A stretch of DNA of 13,722 nt from Cloacimonetes bacterium UBA4175 (GTDB taxonomy: Bacteria > Cloacimonadota > Cloacimonadia > Cloacimonadales > Cloacimonadaceae), in the NCBI GenBank assembly GCA_002379855.1, contig DFUX01000090.1:1-13722 (forward strand), read 5' to 3'. The position numbers were made by a program, and so were the translations under genes. Shown piece after piece: positions 1 to 6,192 of the stretch. Every line of letters starts with the position of its first letter. The stretch's first letter is position 1. The notes beneath the pieces are model-generated. The model ran no database searches. It had not been told where the DNA came from and saw nothing but the letters and a program-made list of their open reading frames with translations.

Positions 1-92
1 AAGGATATTGCGGAATGTATCGGTTTAATTATGCGGTTATCAAGGAAATGATGCCGGTTGTTTTTTTTGACTGGGTGTTTGATTGGGGCTTT

Positions 93-181
93 AAAAGACT
101 GGATCCCGGGTAAGCCACCCCAGAGGGGCCCCGGCTTCCCGGGATGACACAGAATGTAGTCTGGGGGTGGTTTGTTTCGGG
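93..181. repeat. Palindromic intergenic repeat, copy 1
   Basis: This copy begins AAAAGACTGG. It has a nested hairpin: ATCCCGGG (103-110) pairs with CCCGGGAT (138-145), AAGCC (112-116) pairs with GGCTT (133-137), and CCCC/GGGG (118-121/125-128) closes an AGA loop. GATGACAC follows, then AGTCTGG (158-164), part of which can pair back to AGACT (96-100). TTTGTTTCGGG (171-181) is shared with copy 3, so the unit extends beyond the hairpin to roughly 90 nt. It resembles REP/MITE-like intergenic palindromes in form; no transposase is nearby. Confidence 0.85.
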
Positions 182-198
182 GTCTGGTGGTTGCTTCC

Positions 199-241
199 AA
201 AAGACTGGATCCCGGGTCAAGCAAGCTTGCCCGGGATGACA
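199..241. repeat. Palindromic intergenic repeat, copy 2 (short form)
   Basis: The same AAAAGACTGGATCCCGGG start is found 18 nt after copy 1 ends, in the same orientation. Arms ATCCCGGG (209-216) and CCCGGGAT (230-237) enclose CAAGC (218-222), AA, and GCTTG (225-229), giving a nearly continuous 13-bp stem with one bulged T. It ends in GATGACA like the others but lacks the AGTCTGG/TTTGTTTCGGG tail. The short interior suggests that the loop portion is the variable part of the family. Confidence 0.85.
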
Positions 242-385
242 TGGTTATATGGCTTGGGGGTGCTTGTTACTCTCATCCATTTCACCATTCCACTCTTCCA
301 TTGCCCTGGCGAGAGAATGACCAATTCCGGAGGGCTTAATTTGACTTGGTGAAAGAAAGAGAATTGGTGTAATTAAATATAACTA

Positions 386-401
386 TGGCATAAAAATTGC
401 T
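386..401 (+). promoter_or_regulatory. Sigma-54-type -24/-12 promoter of the secreted protein gene
   Basis: TGGCAT (386-391), five A residues, then TTGC (397-400) and T. This matches the RpoN consensus TGGCAY-N5-TTGCW, with the invariant GG (387-388) and GC (399-400) exactly 10 nt apart. It predicts transcription from about 412, giving a 26-nt leader that contains AGGGAG (426-431), 6 nt before the ATG at 438. No sigma-70 boxes of comparable quality are seen. No upstream activator site was identified, so control by an RpoN activator is inferred from promoter class only. Confidence 0.7.
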
Positions 402-437
402 CGTATTACCAATACTATTAAGCAAAGGGAGATCGCT

Positions 438-1658
438 ATGAAAAACAGAGGATTTATCCTGCTGCTGAGCTTGCTGGCAGTATTGTTTGTTAGGCTGGAA
501 GCCTCTAATGGGCTGCGCCTTAAAATCTTCAGAGAATTATCTATCATTGAGCCCTTTAACTTGAGTTCCGATACTTACACATATCACTATGCTCCTGATA
601 GCTTTGCCGTAGTGGATAGCGTGGTACTTAGTACAAATACTTTTTGGGGCGGTCCGTATTTAACCACTTACACCTGCCAAACAACGGTTACTTATCCCGC
701 GCCGGGCCATTGCCGCTATGATTACATCTTCTATCGTCCCAATGGCACTCAGTCACACAGCGAGGGCTACGAGACTGACGTTTGGGGCAGAAAAGTCTAT
801 GAATACAAAGGTGGGAACGATATCACCCGCTACTATCCCGATGGACCTGGCTGGAGAGCAGACAGCCTGGAATACAGATGGCAAATTGGCACAAATGTCT
901 CCTACACCAAGCTCATATATGAATATGATAGCCAAGGCAGACGCTTCAGGGGATATAAATATTCCCGCTCAGGCAGCAATCCCTGGGAATATGTGGGTTA
1001 CTACCAAAACAGCTTTGACGGCTCCCTGCCCTTTCCAATCGATACTGAACAAGTGGGACCAGAACATGGATGTATGCGTCGCCTGGCTTTGATGCTGGAC
1101 AAGCAGGAGCGGGTGAGCCTGCTTGAGTTTTACCGCGCATCCGGAGTTCCCTCTTCCTGGGCGATCGGCTATAGCGACAGCGAAGGAAACTTCAGTTATG
1201 ACTGGACATATCAAGATGAATCTGACTCCAACCTCGAGAATCTGGTCTTCTATCCCAATGGGAAGATACGTCGCCATTACAAAAGCTATTCAAACGAATG
1301 GCACGGGTCTTCAAGTAGCACCTCGTACCAGTGGGAGTGGTACCCCCTGCCAAACTCAGACGAGCTGTCCATACCTGTGGCAGTCACGCTCTATCCCAAC
1401 TATCCCAATCCCTTCAACCCCTCCACCACCATAGCGTTCCATCTGGCACAAGCTTCTTCAGCCAGCCTGACGATCTACAATGCCAAAGGCCAGCTCGTTA
1501 AGACGCTGCTGTCAGACACATTTCTGAGCGCGGGAAAGCACAGCTACTCCTGGGATGGCAAAGACAAGGCCGGACGCGAGGTGGCAACGGGCATGTATCT
1601 CACCTGCCTCCGGGCTGGAGGAAAGAGCCTGAGCCGTAAGATGATGCTGATTAAGTGA
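438..1658 (+). CDS. Secreted protein with YD-like repeats and C-terminal FlgD-like/type IX sorting domain
   Basis: 406 aa. Residues 1-22 form a signal peptide (Lys/Arg start, Leu-rich core, probable cleavage after LEA). Residues ~40-310 are rich in Tyr, Trp, Ser and Gly, with recurring motifs such as YEYDSQGRR, YRPNGTQ and FYPNGKI that resemble YD/RHS-like beta-hairpin repeats; I recognise no enzyme signature. Residues 318-406 form a typical C-terminal sorting domain: YPNYPNPFNPSTTI, a LTIYNAKGQLVKTL strand pair, a SWDGKDKAGREVATGMY turn and a final SRKMMLIK. In FCB bacteria such domains direct outer-membrane export by the type IX system and cell-surface attachment or release. The start is fixed by AGGGAG 6 nt upstream. 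It is a single-gene unit between repeat elements, apparently transcribed from a sigma-54 promoter. The role is unknown; a surface or adhesion function is only a guess. Confidence 0.85.
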   Translation: MKNRGFILLLSLLAVLFVRLEASNGLRLKIFRELSIIEPFNLSSDTYTYHYAPDSFAVVDSVVLSTNTFWGGPYLTTYTCQTTVTYPAPGHCRYDYIFYRPNGTQSHSEGYETDVWGRKVYEYKGGNDITRYYPDGPGWRADSLEYRWQIGTNVSYTKLIYEYDSQGRRFRGYKYSRSGSNPWEYVGYYQNSFDGSLPFPIDTEQVGPEHGCMRRLALMLDKQERVSLLEFYRASGVPSSWAIGYSDSEGNFSYDWTYQDESDSNLENLVFYPNGKIRRHYKSYSNEWHGSSSSTSYQWEWYPLPNSDELSIPVAVTLYPNYPNPFNPSTTIAFHLAQASSASLTIYNAKGQLVKTLLSDTFLSAGKHSYSWDGKDKAGREVATGMYLTCLRAGGKSLSRKMMLIK

Positions 1659-1676
1659 GAGTGGCTCATAACAGCT

Positions 1677-1785
1677 AAAAGACTGGATCACGGCTCAAAC
1701 CACCCCACCGGATCGTTACCGATCCGGCGAGGACCCCGGTAGGCCGTGATGACACATTTTTCAGTCTGGTGTGCTTTGTTTCGGG
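1677..1785. repeat. Palindromic intergenic repeat, copy 3 (long, covarying form)
   Basis: Starts 18 nt after the secreted-protein stop codon with AAAAGACTGGATC. Its main arms are ATCACGGC (1687-1694) and GCCGTGAT (1743-1750). Compared with copies 1 and 2, two stem positions are changed and both partners change with them. An internal hairpin, CCGGATCG (1708-1715), loop TTAC, CGATCCGG (1720-1727), replaces the centre of copy 1, while flanking CCACCCC and CCCCGG are kept. AGACTG (1680-1685) can pair with CAGTCT (1762-1767). TTTGTTTCGGG (1775-1785) matches copy 1. The T-run at 1757-1761 could let it double as a terminator for the preceding gene. Confidence 0.85.
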
Positions 1786-1834
1786 CTTGGGCGGTCGAAC
1801 ATCCTATACAATTCTGCCCCCCATACCTCGATGT

Positions 1835-1909
1835 CCCACTGATGCCTCGCTGACCTCTGGGCGATTCATCCGGCGGCGATCAGTCAGCGAACAGTCAGCG
1901 ATCAATGGG
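1835..1909. repeat. Imperfect inverted repeat with an 11-nt tandem repeat in one arm
   Basis: The left arm, CCCACTGAT-gcct-CGCTGAC (1835-1854), is complementary to GTCAGCGATCAATGGG (1894-1909) apart from one wobble position and a 4-nt insertion. The decamer CAGTCAGCGA occurs twice, at 1881-1890 and 1892-1901, so the left arm can pair in two registers. The whole 1786-1966 stretch has no gene. Apart from this element I see only unremarkable sequence in it. Confidence 0.5.
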
Positions 1910-1966
1910 CGATGAGCAAAGGAGGGCAAAGTGGCGAACCAGACCGGGAGCTGGCTGGTTTAGCGC

Positions 1967-1996
1967 AAAAAAAAGCGCGGAAGCTGAGTTCCGCGC
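1967..1996 (-). terminator. Intrinsic terminator of the lipoprotein gene
   Basis: GCGCGGAA (1975-1982) and TTCCGCGC (1989-1996) form a perfect 8-bp stem around GCTGAG. On the minus strand the stem is followed at once by eight U residues (A-run 1967-1974). It lies 23 nt beyond the stop codon of the minus-strand lipoprotein gene. Confidence 0.93.
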
Positions 1997-2019
1997 AAGT
2001 TTGATTGGTCTTCTGAGAC

Positions 2020-2481
2020 TTAGAATCTGCCGGTTCTGCCGGAGGCGCCGATTTTCTTGACCACTTTGGAGAGTCTGAGGTTGAGTTGGGCCATGCGAGA
2101 AAGCTGTGACGGAGTGGCTTTCTTGGAGAAATCTCCGCTTTGGGCGTTCTTGCTCATGTCCGAATACTTTTTGCCAATCTCGACGATCTCTTCGGGTGTG
2201 AGCGGGCCGGCGGCCTTTTTCTCCCACATCACGACGGTGGCTTCGTAGTCATCCAGGAACTTGTCGAGAGAGTTCTCGGCAGGTTGGGTGGGTTTCACAG
2301 GGGGCTTGGTGGTGGTGGGTTTCACGGCCTCGGTCGGGGCAGTAGTCTCCACTTCAATTGAGTCAACCGCGAGGGTGTCAACGGCAAGGCTGTCTTCCAC
2401 AGCGGCTTCTTCTTTTTTGCATTGGCAGCCAATGATGGCCAAAGCGGCAATCAGCAGGGCTATAAATAATACTTTTTTCAT
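2020..2481 (-). CDS. Small lipoprotein of unknown function
   Basis: 153 aa. Residues 1-18 form a lipoprotein signal peptide, and the lipobox IIGC puts the acylated Cys at position 19; a second Cys follows at 21. Residues 22-45 are acidic, with a short LAVDTLAVD repetition. Residues 46-68 are a Pro/Thr/Lys linker of the sort that spans the periplasm or wall layer. Residues 70-145 look like two or three amphipathic helices (SLDKFLDDYEATVVMWEKK, PEEIVEIGKKYSDM, PSQLSRMAQLNLRLSKVVKK). The C-terminus is basic. I do not recognise a named family. AAGGAG (2487-2492 on the complementary strand) lies 5 nt before the start. It has its own promoter and terminator, so it is a monocistronic unit, although read-through from polA is possible. 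It is probably an envelope-attached protein; partner and role are not deducible. Confidence 0.85.
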   Translation of the reverse strand: MKKVLFIALLIAALAIIGCQCKKEEAAVEDSLAVDTLAVDSIEVETTAPTEAVKPTTTKPPVKPTQPAENSLDKFLDDYEATVVMWEKKAAGPLTPEEIVEIGKKYSDMSKNAQSGDFSKKATPSQLSRMAQLNLRLSKVVKKIGASGRTGRF

Positions 2482-2516
2482 GTTTGCTCCTTAAAAGTTA
2501 CGCAAAATATGGTGCC

Positions 2517-2544
2517 TTTATACTTAGGTCAATAATTATGTCAA
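2517..2544 (-). promoter_or_regulatory. Sigma-70-type promoter of the lipoprotein gene
   Basis: Read on the minus strand: perfect -35 TTGACA (2539-2544), 16-nt spacer, -10 TATAAA (2517-2522). Transcription would start near 2510, about 29 nt before the ATG at 2481. It lies between the polA stop (2592) and the lipoprotein start. Confidence 0.75.
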
Positions 2545-2591
2545 GACATTTCATTTTCGCGGCGGTTCCGTGACAGGTGGCTGCCATTCGC

Positions 2592-5342
2592 TCAATGCGC
2601 CTCAAACCAGCTATTGCCATGCGCGATATCCACCTTGAGGGGCACCACTTCGGCGTAGTGGCGGGGCAGGGCCTGCTCCATCGCGGAGCGGATCAGTTGC
2701 TCCGCCTCGGGCAGGAATTCCCGGCGCACCTCAAAGACCAGTTCGTCGTGCACCTGCAGGATCATGCTGATGCGGGGGTCGTCCTTGATGCGCCCGTGGA
2801 TGGCGATCATGGCGATCTTGATGAGATCGGCGGCGCTGCCCTGGATGGGCATGTTGACCGCCACGCGTTCCGCTTCGCTGCGCAAGCCATTGTGGGAACT
2901 GCCGATGTTTTTGAGGAACAACTTACGTCCAAAGATGGTCTGGCAAAAGCGTTCGCGGTGTGCGTCCTGTTTGCGGGAGGCGATGTAGTCCCGGATGGAG
3001 GGGAAACGCTCGAAATAGCGCTCGATCATATCTTTGGCTTCGGACGTGGAGATACCCAGCTCGCGGGAGAGCTTCTTCTGTCCCATGCCATAGAGCAGGC
3101 CGAAGTTGATCACCTTGGCCTGGCGCCGTTCCTCGCCGCTGACCTCGTCCAGGGCCTTACCGGTGATCATGGCAGCGGTCTGGCGGTGGATATCCAGATC
3201 GCGGGCAAAAGCTTCCACCAGCACGGGATCGCGGGACATGATGGCCAGCAGGCGCAACTCGATCTGGGAGTAATCCGCCGCCAAAATCGCCCACTCGGGA
3301 CCGGAAGCCACAAAGGCCTTGCGGATGGATCTGCCCAGAGGGGTGCGGATGGGGATGTTTTGCAGGTTGGGATTGGAAGAGGAAAGGCGTCCGGTGGAGG
3401 CGACGGTCTGGTTGAAGGAGGAGTGGACGCGTCCCGTTTCAGGATTGACCAGCCTGGGCAATGCTCCCACGTAGGTGGATTCCAGCTTGGTGAGGGTGCG
3501 GTATTGGATCAGTTTGTCGGCAATCTCGTAATCCGCCGCCAGGTCTTCCAACACGCTATTGTCCGTGGAAAATCCGCTCTTGGTCTTTTTGCGGGCAGGC
3601 AGCTTCTTCTCTTCAAAGAGCAGCTTTGCCAGTTGTTGGGTGGAATTGATGTTGACCTGATATCCGGCGTAGGCGTGGATTTCTTCGGTGAGGGCTTTCA
3701 GTTCCAGGTTGATGGAGCGGGAGATTTCCCGCAGTATGGGGATGTCCAGCCTGACGCCGTTTTCCTCCATCCTTTGCAGCACCGGCAGCAGGGGCAGCTC
3801 GATATCCTCGTAGAGGCGATCCAGCCCGAGGGCTGCCAGCCTCTTTTTATAGATGGGGTCGAGCTTGAATACCGCCCAGGCGTCTTCAGCGGAGTAGGCG
3901 CAGGCGGACTCCACATCCACGAGGTCGAAGCTGGTCTTGCTCTTTTTGTCGAGCAGGCTGGAGATGGGGATCATCTGGTGCCGCAGTTCGGCCAGAGCGC
4001 AGTTGTCCAGCGAATACATATTGGTGCCGGGATCGAGCAGATAGGCTGCCAGCATGGTGTCCCGGATGGGGTTGGCGACTGCCCAGCCGTGGCGGTTGAG
4101 TACGATGAGGTCATATTTGAGGTTGTGCCCCAGGATCAGCTTGCCGTCCAGAGCCTGTTTCAGCCTGGACAGGGTGTCTGACAGGGGCAGGTTGCCATAC
4201 ATCTGGTGTCCCAGGGGCAGATACCAGGCCTCGCTGTCACGCACGCAGAGGGAGATGCCCACGAGGTTGGCGCGGATGGGGTCGAGGGAGTCGGTTTCGG
4301 TGTCCAGGCTCACGGTTTCCGCTTGGGAAAGCTGCTCCAGCAGGCTGGAAAGGTTGCCCGCGTCCGCCAGGATGGGCTTGAAAGCCTGGGCTGCAGGCTG
4401 CGGGGTTTCCGGCTCTGCCTGCGGCTCCCCGGCAAAGATGTCGCCCTGCACCATGTTCTCCTCGGCAGCGGGGAACTGGTCTTTGAAGCGGTTTTCGATG
4501 CGGCGTTTGAGGTGGTGGATGTCGTAACTGGCCAGAAAATCCAGCGCCCCTGACAGATTGGCGGGGGAAAAGCTGAGTTCCTGGGGTGAGGGGAACTGGA
4601 GGGGCACATCGCGCACGATTTGCGCCAACTGGCGTGAAAGCAGAGCGCTCTCCCTGCCTTCAGCCAGTTTCTTGCGCAGCTTTTCCGGGGCTTCGTCCAG
4701 CCTGGCATAGATGTCGTCCAGGCTGTCAAACTGCCGGAACAGGATTTCCGCGCTCTTGGGGCCGATGCCCCTCACGCCGGGGATGTTGTCGGAAGAATCT
4801 CCCACCAGCGCCAGATAGTCCACAAACTGCTCTGGATAAACGCCAAATCTGGCGTGGACGGCGTCCCTGTCCAAGACCAGGTTTTTGCCCGGATCCAGGA
4901 TGCTGACCCGGTCTTCCACCAACTGGGAATAGTCCTTGTCGCTGGTCACGAACACAATGTCGTAATCTGATTTATAACGTTCCGCCAGGGTGGCCAGGAT
5001 GTCGTCCGCTTCGTAGCCATCCAGGGAGATTTCCGGCAGTTCGATCAGGCGGAAAAACTCCTGCACAGGCTCGATCTGAGCCACCAGATCATCCGGCATG
5101 GGGGGTCGGTTGGCTTTGTAGGTTTCGCTGATCTCGTGGCGGAAAGTGGGGGCTTTGCGGTCGAAACTTATCAACACGTTGCGCACCTGCCTGGTCTCCA
5201 GCAGATGGACAAAGGAATTCACGACGCCGAAGATGGCGCTGGTCACCCGTCCCTGGGTGTCCCGCATGGGGTTGTTGATCATGGCATAATGCGAGCGGTA
5301 AAGCAATGCCGTGCCATCTATCAGGTAAAGAATCTCGCGCAT
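2592..5342 (-). CDS. polA: DNA polymerase I with 5' nuclease, active-type 3'-5' exonuclease and polymerase domains
   Basis: 916 aa from the chosen start, close to the 928 aa of E. coli Pol I. It fills gaps and removes primers in replication and repair. The 5' nuclease/FEN domain (~1-290) has LIDGTALLYR, YEADDILATL, VTSDKDYSQLV and the helix-hairpin-helix GDSSDNIPGVRGIGPKSA. The proofreading domain (~330-515) keeps all carboxylates: LDTETD (D347, E349), HNLKYD (406-411) and YSAED (483-487). Many bacterial Pol I proteins have lost these; here proofreading looks functional. The polymerase domain has motif A DYSQIELR (690-697), motif B RRQAKVINFGLLYG (739-752) with Phe at the sugar-discriminating position, and motif C VHDELVFEV (HDE 865-867). 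The start at 5342 has AGGGAG 7 nt upstream and lies 35 nt downstream of the predicted transcription start. An in-frame ATG at 5465 would lie upstream of that promoter, so I reject it. Confidence 0.97.
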   Translation of the reverse strand: MREILYLIDGTALLYRSHYAMINNPMRDTQGRVTSAIFGVVNSFVHLLETRQVRNVLISFDRKAPTFRHEISETYKANRPPMPDDLVAQIEPVQEFFRLIELPEISLDGYEADDILATLAERYKSDYDIVFVTSDKDYSQLVEDRVSILDPGKNLVLDRDAVHARFGVYPEQFVDYLALVGDSSDNIPGVRGIGPKSAEILFRQFDSLDDIYARLDEAPEKLRKKLAEGRESALLSRQLAQIVRDVPLQFPSPQELSFSPANLSGALDFLASYDIHHLKRRIENRFKDQFPAAEENMVQGDIFAGEPQAEPETPQPAAQAFKPILADAGNLSSLLEQLSQAETVSLDTETDSLDPIRANLVGISLCVRDSEAWYLPLGHQMYGNLPLSDTLSRLKQALDGKLILGHNLKYDLIVLNRHGWAVANPIRDTMLAAYLLDPGTNMYSLDNCALAELRHQMIPISSLLDKKSKTSFDLVDVESACAYSAEDAWAVFKLDPIYKKRLAALGLDRLYEDIELPLLPVLQRMEENGVRLDIPILREISRSINLELKALTEEIHAYAGYQVNINSTQQLAKLLFEEKKLPARKKTKSGFSTDNSVLEDLAADYEIADKLIQYRTLTKLESTYVGALPRLVNPETGRVHSSFNQTVASTGRLSSSNPNLQNIPIRTPLGRSIRKAFVASGPEWAILAADYSQIELRLLAIMSRDPVLVEAFARDLDIHRQTAAMITGKALDEVSGEERRQAKVINFGLLYGMGQKKLSRELGISTSEAKDMIERYFERFPSIRDYIASRKQDAHRERFCQTIFGRKLFLKNIGSSHNGLRSEAERVAVNMPIQGSAADLIKIAMIAIHGRIKDDPRISMILQVHDELVFEVRREFLPEAEQLIRSAMEQALPRHYAEVVPLKVDIAHGNSWFEAH

Positions 5343-5383
5343 ATACACACTCCCTGCCGCGCAGGCTTCTATCACTTTTTGGC

Positions 5384-5411
5384 AGTATAATCCGGGCGCG
5401 GAATATGTCAA
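5384..5411 (-). promoter_or_regulatory. Sigma-70-type promoter of polA
   Basis: On the minus strand: -35 TTGACA (5406-5411), 16-nt spacer, -10 TATACT (5384-5389). The predicted start near 5377 gives a leader of about 35 nt ending in AGGGAG and the polA ATG. It is part of the 163-bp divergent region shared with the lolD-like operon. Confidence 0.75.
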
Positions 5412-5458
5412 TCGATTTCCCCGTCCACGCGGTCTGGAAGCGGTTTCGCCTTTTTTTA

Positions 5459-5485
5459 TTGACAATTAGGGCTGATGGCTATTTG
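5459..5485 (+). promoter_or_regulatory. Candidate promoter of the lolD-like operon
   Basis: TTGACA (5459-5464) lies right after a T-run. The best nearby -10-like hexamer is TATTTG (5480-5485) at a 15-nt spacing, only three matches to TATAAT, so the -10 assignment is weak. A promoter is needed in this divergent gap, but its exact form is uncertain. Confidence 0.3.
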
Positions 5486-5505
5486 TTGATGTAACGAGTG
5501 AGAAA

Positions 5506-6192
5506 ATGGCAGAAATCATAGCTACTAAAAATCTGATTAAGGATTATAACTTGGGAAAGGTGAAGGTGCGAGCCCTCAACGGGGTGGACCTCACCATTGA
5601 AGCAGGTGAGTTTGTGGCGATCATGGGACCCTCCGGATCGGGCAAAAGCACCCTGATGCACATCATTGGATGCCTGGACAGCCCTACAAGCGGCGAATAC
5701 CACCTGGACGGCGTATTGGTGAGCCAGATGGCCAAGGACGACCTCGCATCGATCCGCAACAGCAAGATCGGTTTTGTGTTTCAATCTTTCAACCTGTTGC
5801 CGCATCTGAACATCCTCAAGAATGTGGAGCTGCCTCTGATGTACGCGGGTGAAAGCCTCAGGGAGCGTTCCCGCAAGGCCAGGGAAATCCTGGCAAGCGT
5901 TGGTCTGAGCGACAGGCTCAGGCACAAGCCTTCGGAGCTTTCAGGAGGCCAGCGCCAAAGAGTGGCAATCGCCCGGGCCATCGTCAACAATCCCGCCATC
6001 CTGCTGGCGGATGAACCCACCGGCAACCTGGATTCCCAGGCGGGAGGGGACATTCTGGAGATTTTCACCCGGCTCCACTCCCAGGGCAACACCGTAATCA
6101 TCGTCACCCACGACAAGGCTGTGGCACAGCGCGCGGGACGCATCATCCGCATTATGGATGGAAGGATTGAGGATGGCCATCTCACTGGCTGA
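5506..6192 (+). CDS. LolD/MacB-type ABC transporter ATP-binding protein
   Basis: 228 aa, the usual size of the LolD/MacB/FtsE-like ATPase group. All nucleotide-binding elements are present: Walker A GPSGSGKST (41-49), Q-loop Q93 in VFQSFNLLP, signature LSGGQRQR (145-152), Walker B ILLADEP with D-loop NLD (165-176), and H-loop H202 in VTHD. It would power the overlapping permease at the inner membrane, moving lipoproteins, peptides or other envelope substrates (mechanotransmission type) rather than importing nutrients. The start has only a weak GAGTGAG upstream (5496-5502). The end overlaps the permease gene by 20 nt, indicating translational coupling. I leave the symbol blank because LolD, MacB-ATPase and related subgroups cannot be separated by motif alone. 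Confidence 0.93.
   Translation: MAEIIATKNLIKDYNLGKVKVRALNGVDLTIEAGEFVAIMGPSGSGKSTLMHIIGCLDSPTSGEYHLDGVLVSQMAKDDLASIRNSKIGFVFQSFNLLPHLNILKNVELPLMYAGESLRERSRKAREILASVGLSDRLRHKPSELSGGQRQRVAIARAIVNNPAILLADEPTGNLDSQAGGDILEIFTRLHSQGNTVIIVTHDKAVAQRAGRIIRIMDGRIEDGHLTG

Larger units (their letters stand above)
1..385. other. Intergenic region at the left edge, repeat-bearing, no convincing gene
   Basis: No open frame here has a ribosome binding site together with protein-like composition. Frame 3 is open from the window edge to a TAA at 111-113, but its last codons run into the palindromic repeat, so it is at most the ragged end of an unseen gene. The stretch holds two copies of the palindromic repeat (listed separately) and otherwise AT/GC-mixed sequence with a T-run at 61-68. 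Nothing recognisable is seen between 242 and 385. Confidence 0.6.

Noticed and set aside
167..352. Small plus-strand open frame over the left repeats
   Set aside because: It spans palindromic repeat copy 2, has no ribosome binding site, and its composition reflects the repeat.
2577..4181. Long plus-strand open frame of 534 codons
   Set aside because: It lies entirely antisense to the well-conserved polA. Its His/Gly/Asp-rich, low-complexity translation is typical of the antisense shadow of a GC-biased gene, and no ribosome binding site is seen.
5440..5457. Possible terminator before lolD (GCG-GTTT-CGC then T-run)
   Set aside because: The stem is only 3 bp and the position is within a divergent promoter region, with no gene ending there.
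5343..5465. N-terminal extension of polA to an ATG at 5465
   Set aside because: It would begin upstream of the TTGACA/TATACT promoter. The extension is unlike Pol I, and the ATG at 5342 has AGGGAG at 7 nt.
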